22,839 nucleotides of DNA, from positions 1 through 22,839 of the forward strand of contig CAZSIV010000037.1 in NCBI GenBank assembly GCA_964607135.1, given 5' to 3'. Below the pieces are notes generated by a model, which was not told the DNA's origin, made no database searches, and saw nothing but the letters and a program-made list of their open reading frames with translations. This document shows, piece after piece, positions 22,409-22,839 of this stretch; the first letter of the stretch is position 1, and each line of letters begins with the position of its first letter. The translations under genes and the position numbers were made by a program. The DNA is from Metaruminococcus_A sp964607135 (GTDB lineage: Bacteria > Bacillota > Clostridia > Oscillospirales > Ruminococcaceae).

Positions 22409-22839
22409 AGAAGTTTCCCATCGTCAGCTGTTCCCCTGCTTTATCTTCGTCCATTTGGTGTTTGATGTACTCCTCTATTTTCTTTGCATTTTCCCCGCCA
22501 TATCTACATAATATCCTTTGCACCAAAATTCTCAATTCCGATATGCAAACTTCATATCTCCAAATCTTTGAAATATCATTAAACTGCTTTTTCCTTTGAG
22601 ATATCCCATGAATCCTGATATACTCATCTTGGGTGGGATGCTAAGAAGAAGGTGGATATGATCTGGGCACACTTCTCCTTCTATGATTTCCACTCCCCTT
22701 CGTTCACTTAACTCTCTAAGAATTTTTCCTATATCTGCCTTGAGTTTCCCATATATCTCTTGCCTTCGATACTTTGGCGCAAATGCGACACTATTCTCAA
22801 TCACACAGGACTGTATGAGTACAAACACGGTAAGATGTT
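22285..22839 (-). mobile_element. Decayed IS200/IS605-family insertion sequence, partial
   Basis: The region contains a degraded Y1 transposase running off the right edge and, past its ancestral stop, subterminal hairpins. CCCCGGC-GCA-GCCGGGG (22285-22301) and CCCG-CAAG-CGGG (22396-22407) are typical of the imperfect hairpin ends of IS200/IS605. The left boundary is a guess, because these elements lack terminal inverted repeats and target duplications. The 22285 hairpin could instead be a terminator for minus-strand transcripts (AATTTTTT follows). Confidence 0.6.
22409..22839 (-). pseudogene. tnpA: IS200/IS605 TnpA (HUH/Y1) transposase remnant
   Basis: The readable part has AFAPKYRRQEIYGKLKADIGK, RRGVEIIEGEVCPDHIHLLLSIPP and SGFMGYLKGKSSLMIF, the core of IS200-type transposases with the HUH motif as HIH. 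Three lesions are visible. The start of the protein (before AFAPKYRR) no longer matches the usual N-terminus. A TGA at 22532-22534 replaces an expected Arg codon before EFWCKGYYVD. A one-base loss in the T4 run at 22489-22492 shifts the frame before KKIEEYIKHQ. The catalytic tyrosine in EEYIKHQ lies after both downstream lesions, so the product should be inactive. The ancestral stop is at 22409-22411. Confidence 0.85.

Overview
The window reads as chromosomal DNA of an anaerobic, spore-forming member of the Clostridia, probably Oscillospirales/Ruminococcaceae-like. The markers are a SCIFF peptide with its radical-SAM maturase beside yajC, the electron-bifurcating NfnAB pair, a SpoIIM homologue and an NAD-type malic enzyme. 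The taxonomic placement is inference from gene content. Most genes lie on the minus strand. The plus-strand genes are the metal permease/Fur pair, a formate/nitrite-type channel and a methyltransferase. No rRNA, tRNA or CRISPR array was seen.

Layout, left to right. (1) 1-2965: a TipAS-type MerR regulator with its own 19-bp-spacer promoter, then a thioredoxin-like DUF255/YyaL protein broken by a single-base frameshift. (2) 3101-4572, plus strand: a promoter with a palindrome just after its -10, a multi-pass metal permease (DUF2899/ArsP_2 type), a Fur-family regulator and a strong terminator. (3) 4762-8084, minus: an operon of DUF624 membrane protein, PHP phosphoesterase, malic enzyme and TSCPD-domain protein. 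(4) 8128-8827, minus: spoIIM, with a sigma-E-like promoter embedded in a large inverted repeat that includes its Shine-Dalgarno sequence. (5) 9064-12376, minus: the operon yajC, TIGR04086 membrane protein, SCIFF precursor, SCIFF maturase, proC. (6) 12390-15812: nfnAB on the minus strand, divergent from an FNT-family channel on the plus strand that has a long leader. (7) 15856-18171: a GHL10-type glycoside-hydrolase-like lipoprotein, divergent from a SAM methyltransferase, then an AT-rich palindromic intergenic region. (8) 18140-22235, minus: a pentitol/xylulose module consisting of a ROK repressor, a zinc polyol dehydrogenase and xylulokinase. (9) 22285-22839: a decayed IS200/IS605-type transposase that runs off the window.

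How the genes fit together. NfnAB and malic enzyme both move reducing power between NAD(P)H, ferredoxin and pyruvate/malate, as expected of a fermenter. The dehydrogenase-xylulokinase pair would feed xylitol or a related polyol into the pentose phosphate pathway. The yajC operon links the Sec translocon to a ribosomally made, thioether-cross-linked Cys-rich peptide. I did not find a clearly undescribed multi-gene system. The best leads are the regulatory architectures: the Fur-type operator, the spoIIM inverted repeat, the matched ROK operator candidates and the inter-cistronic hairpin in the SCIFF operon. The conserved-but-unexplained neighbours TSCPD and TIGR04086 are also worth attention.
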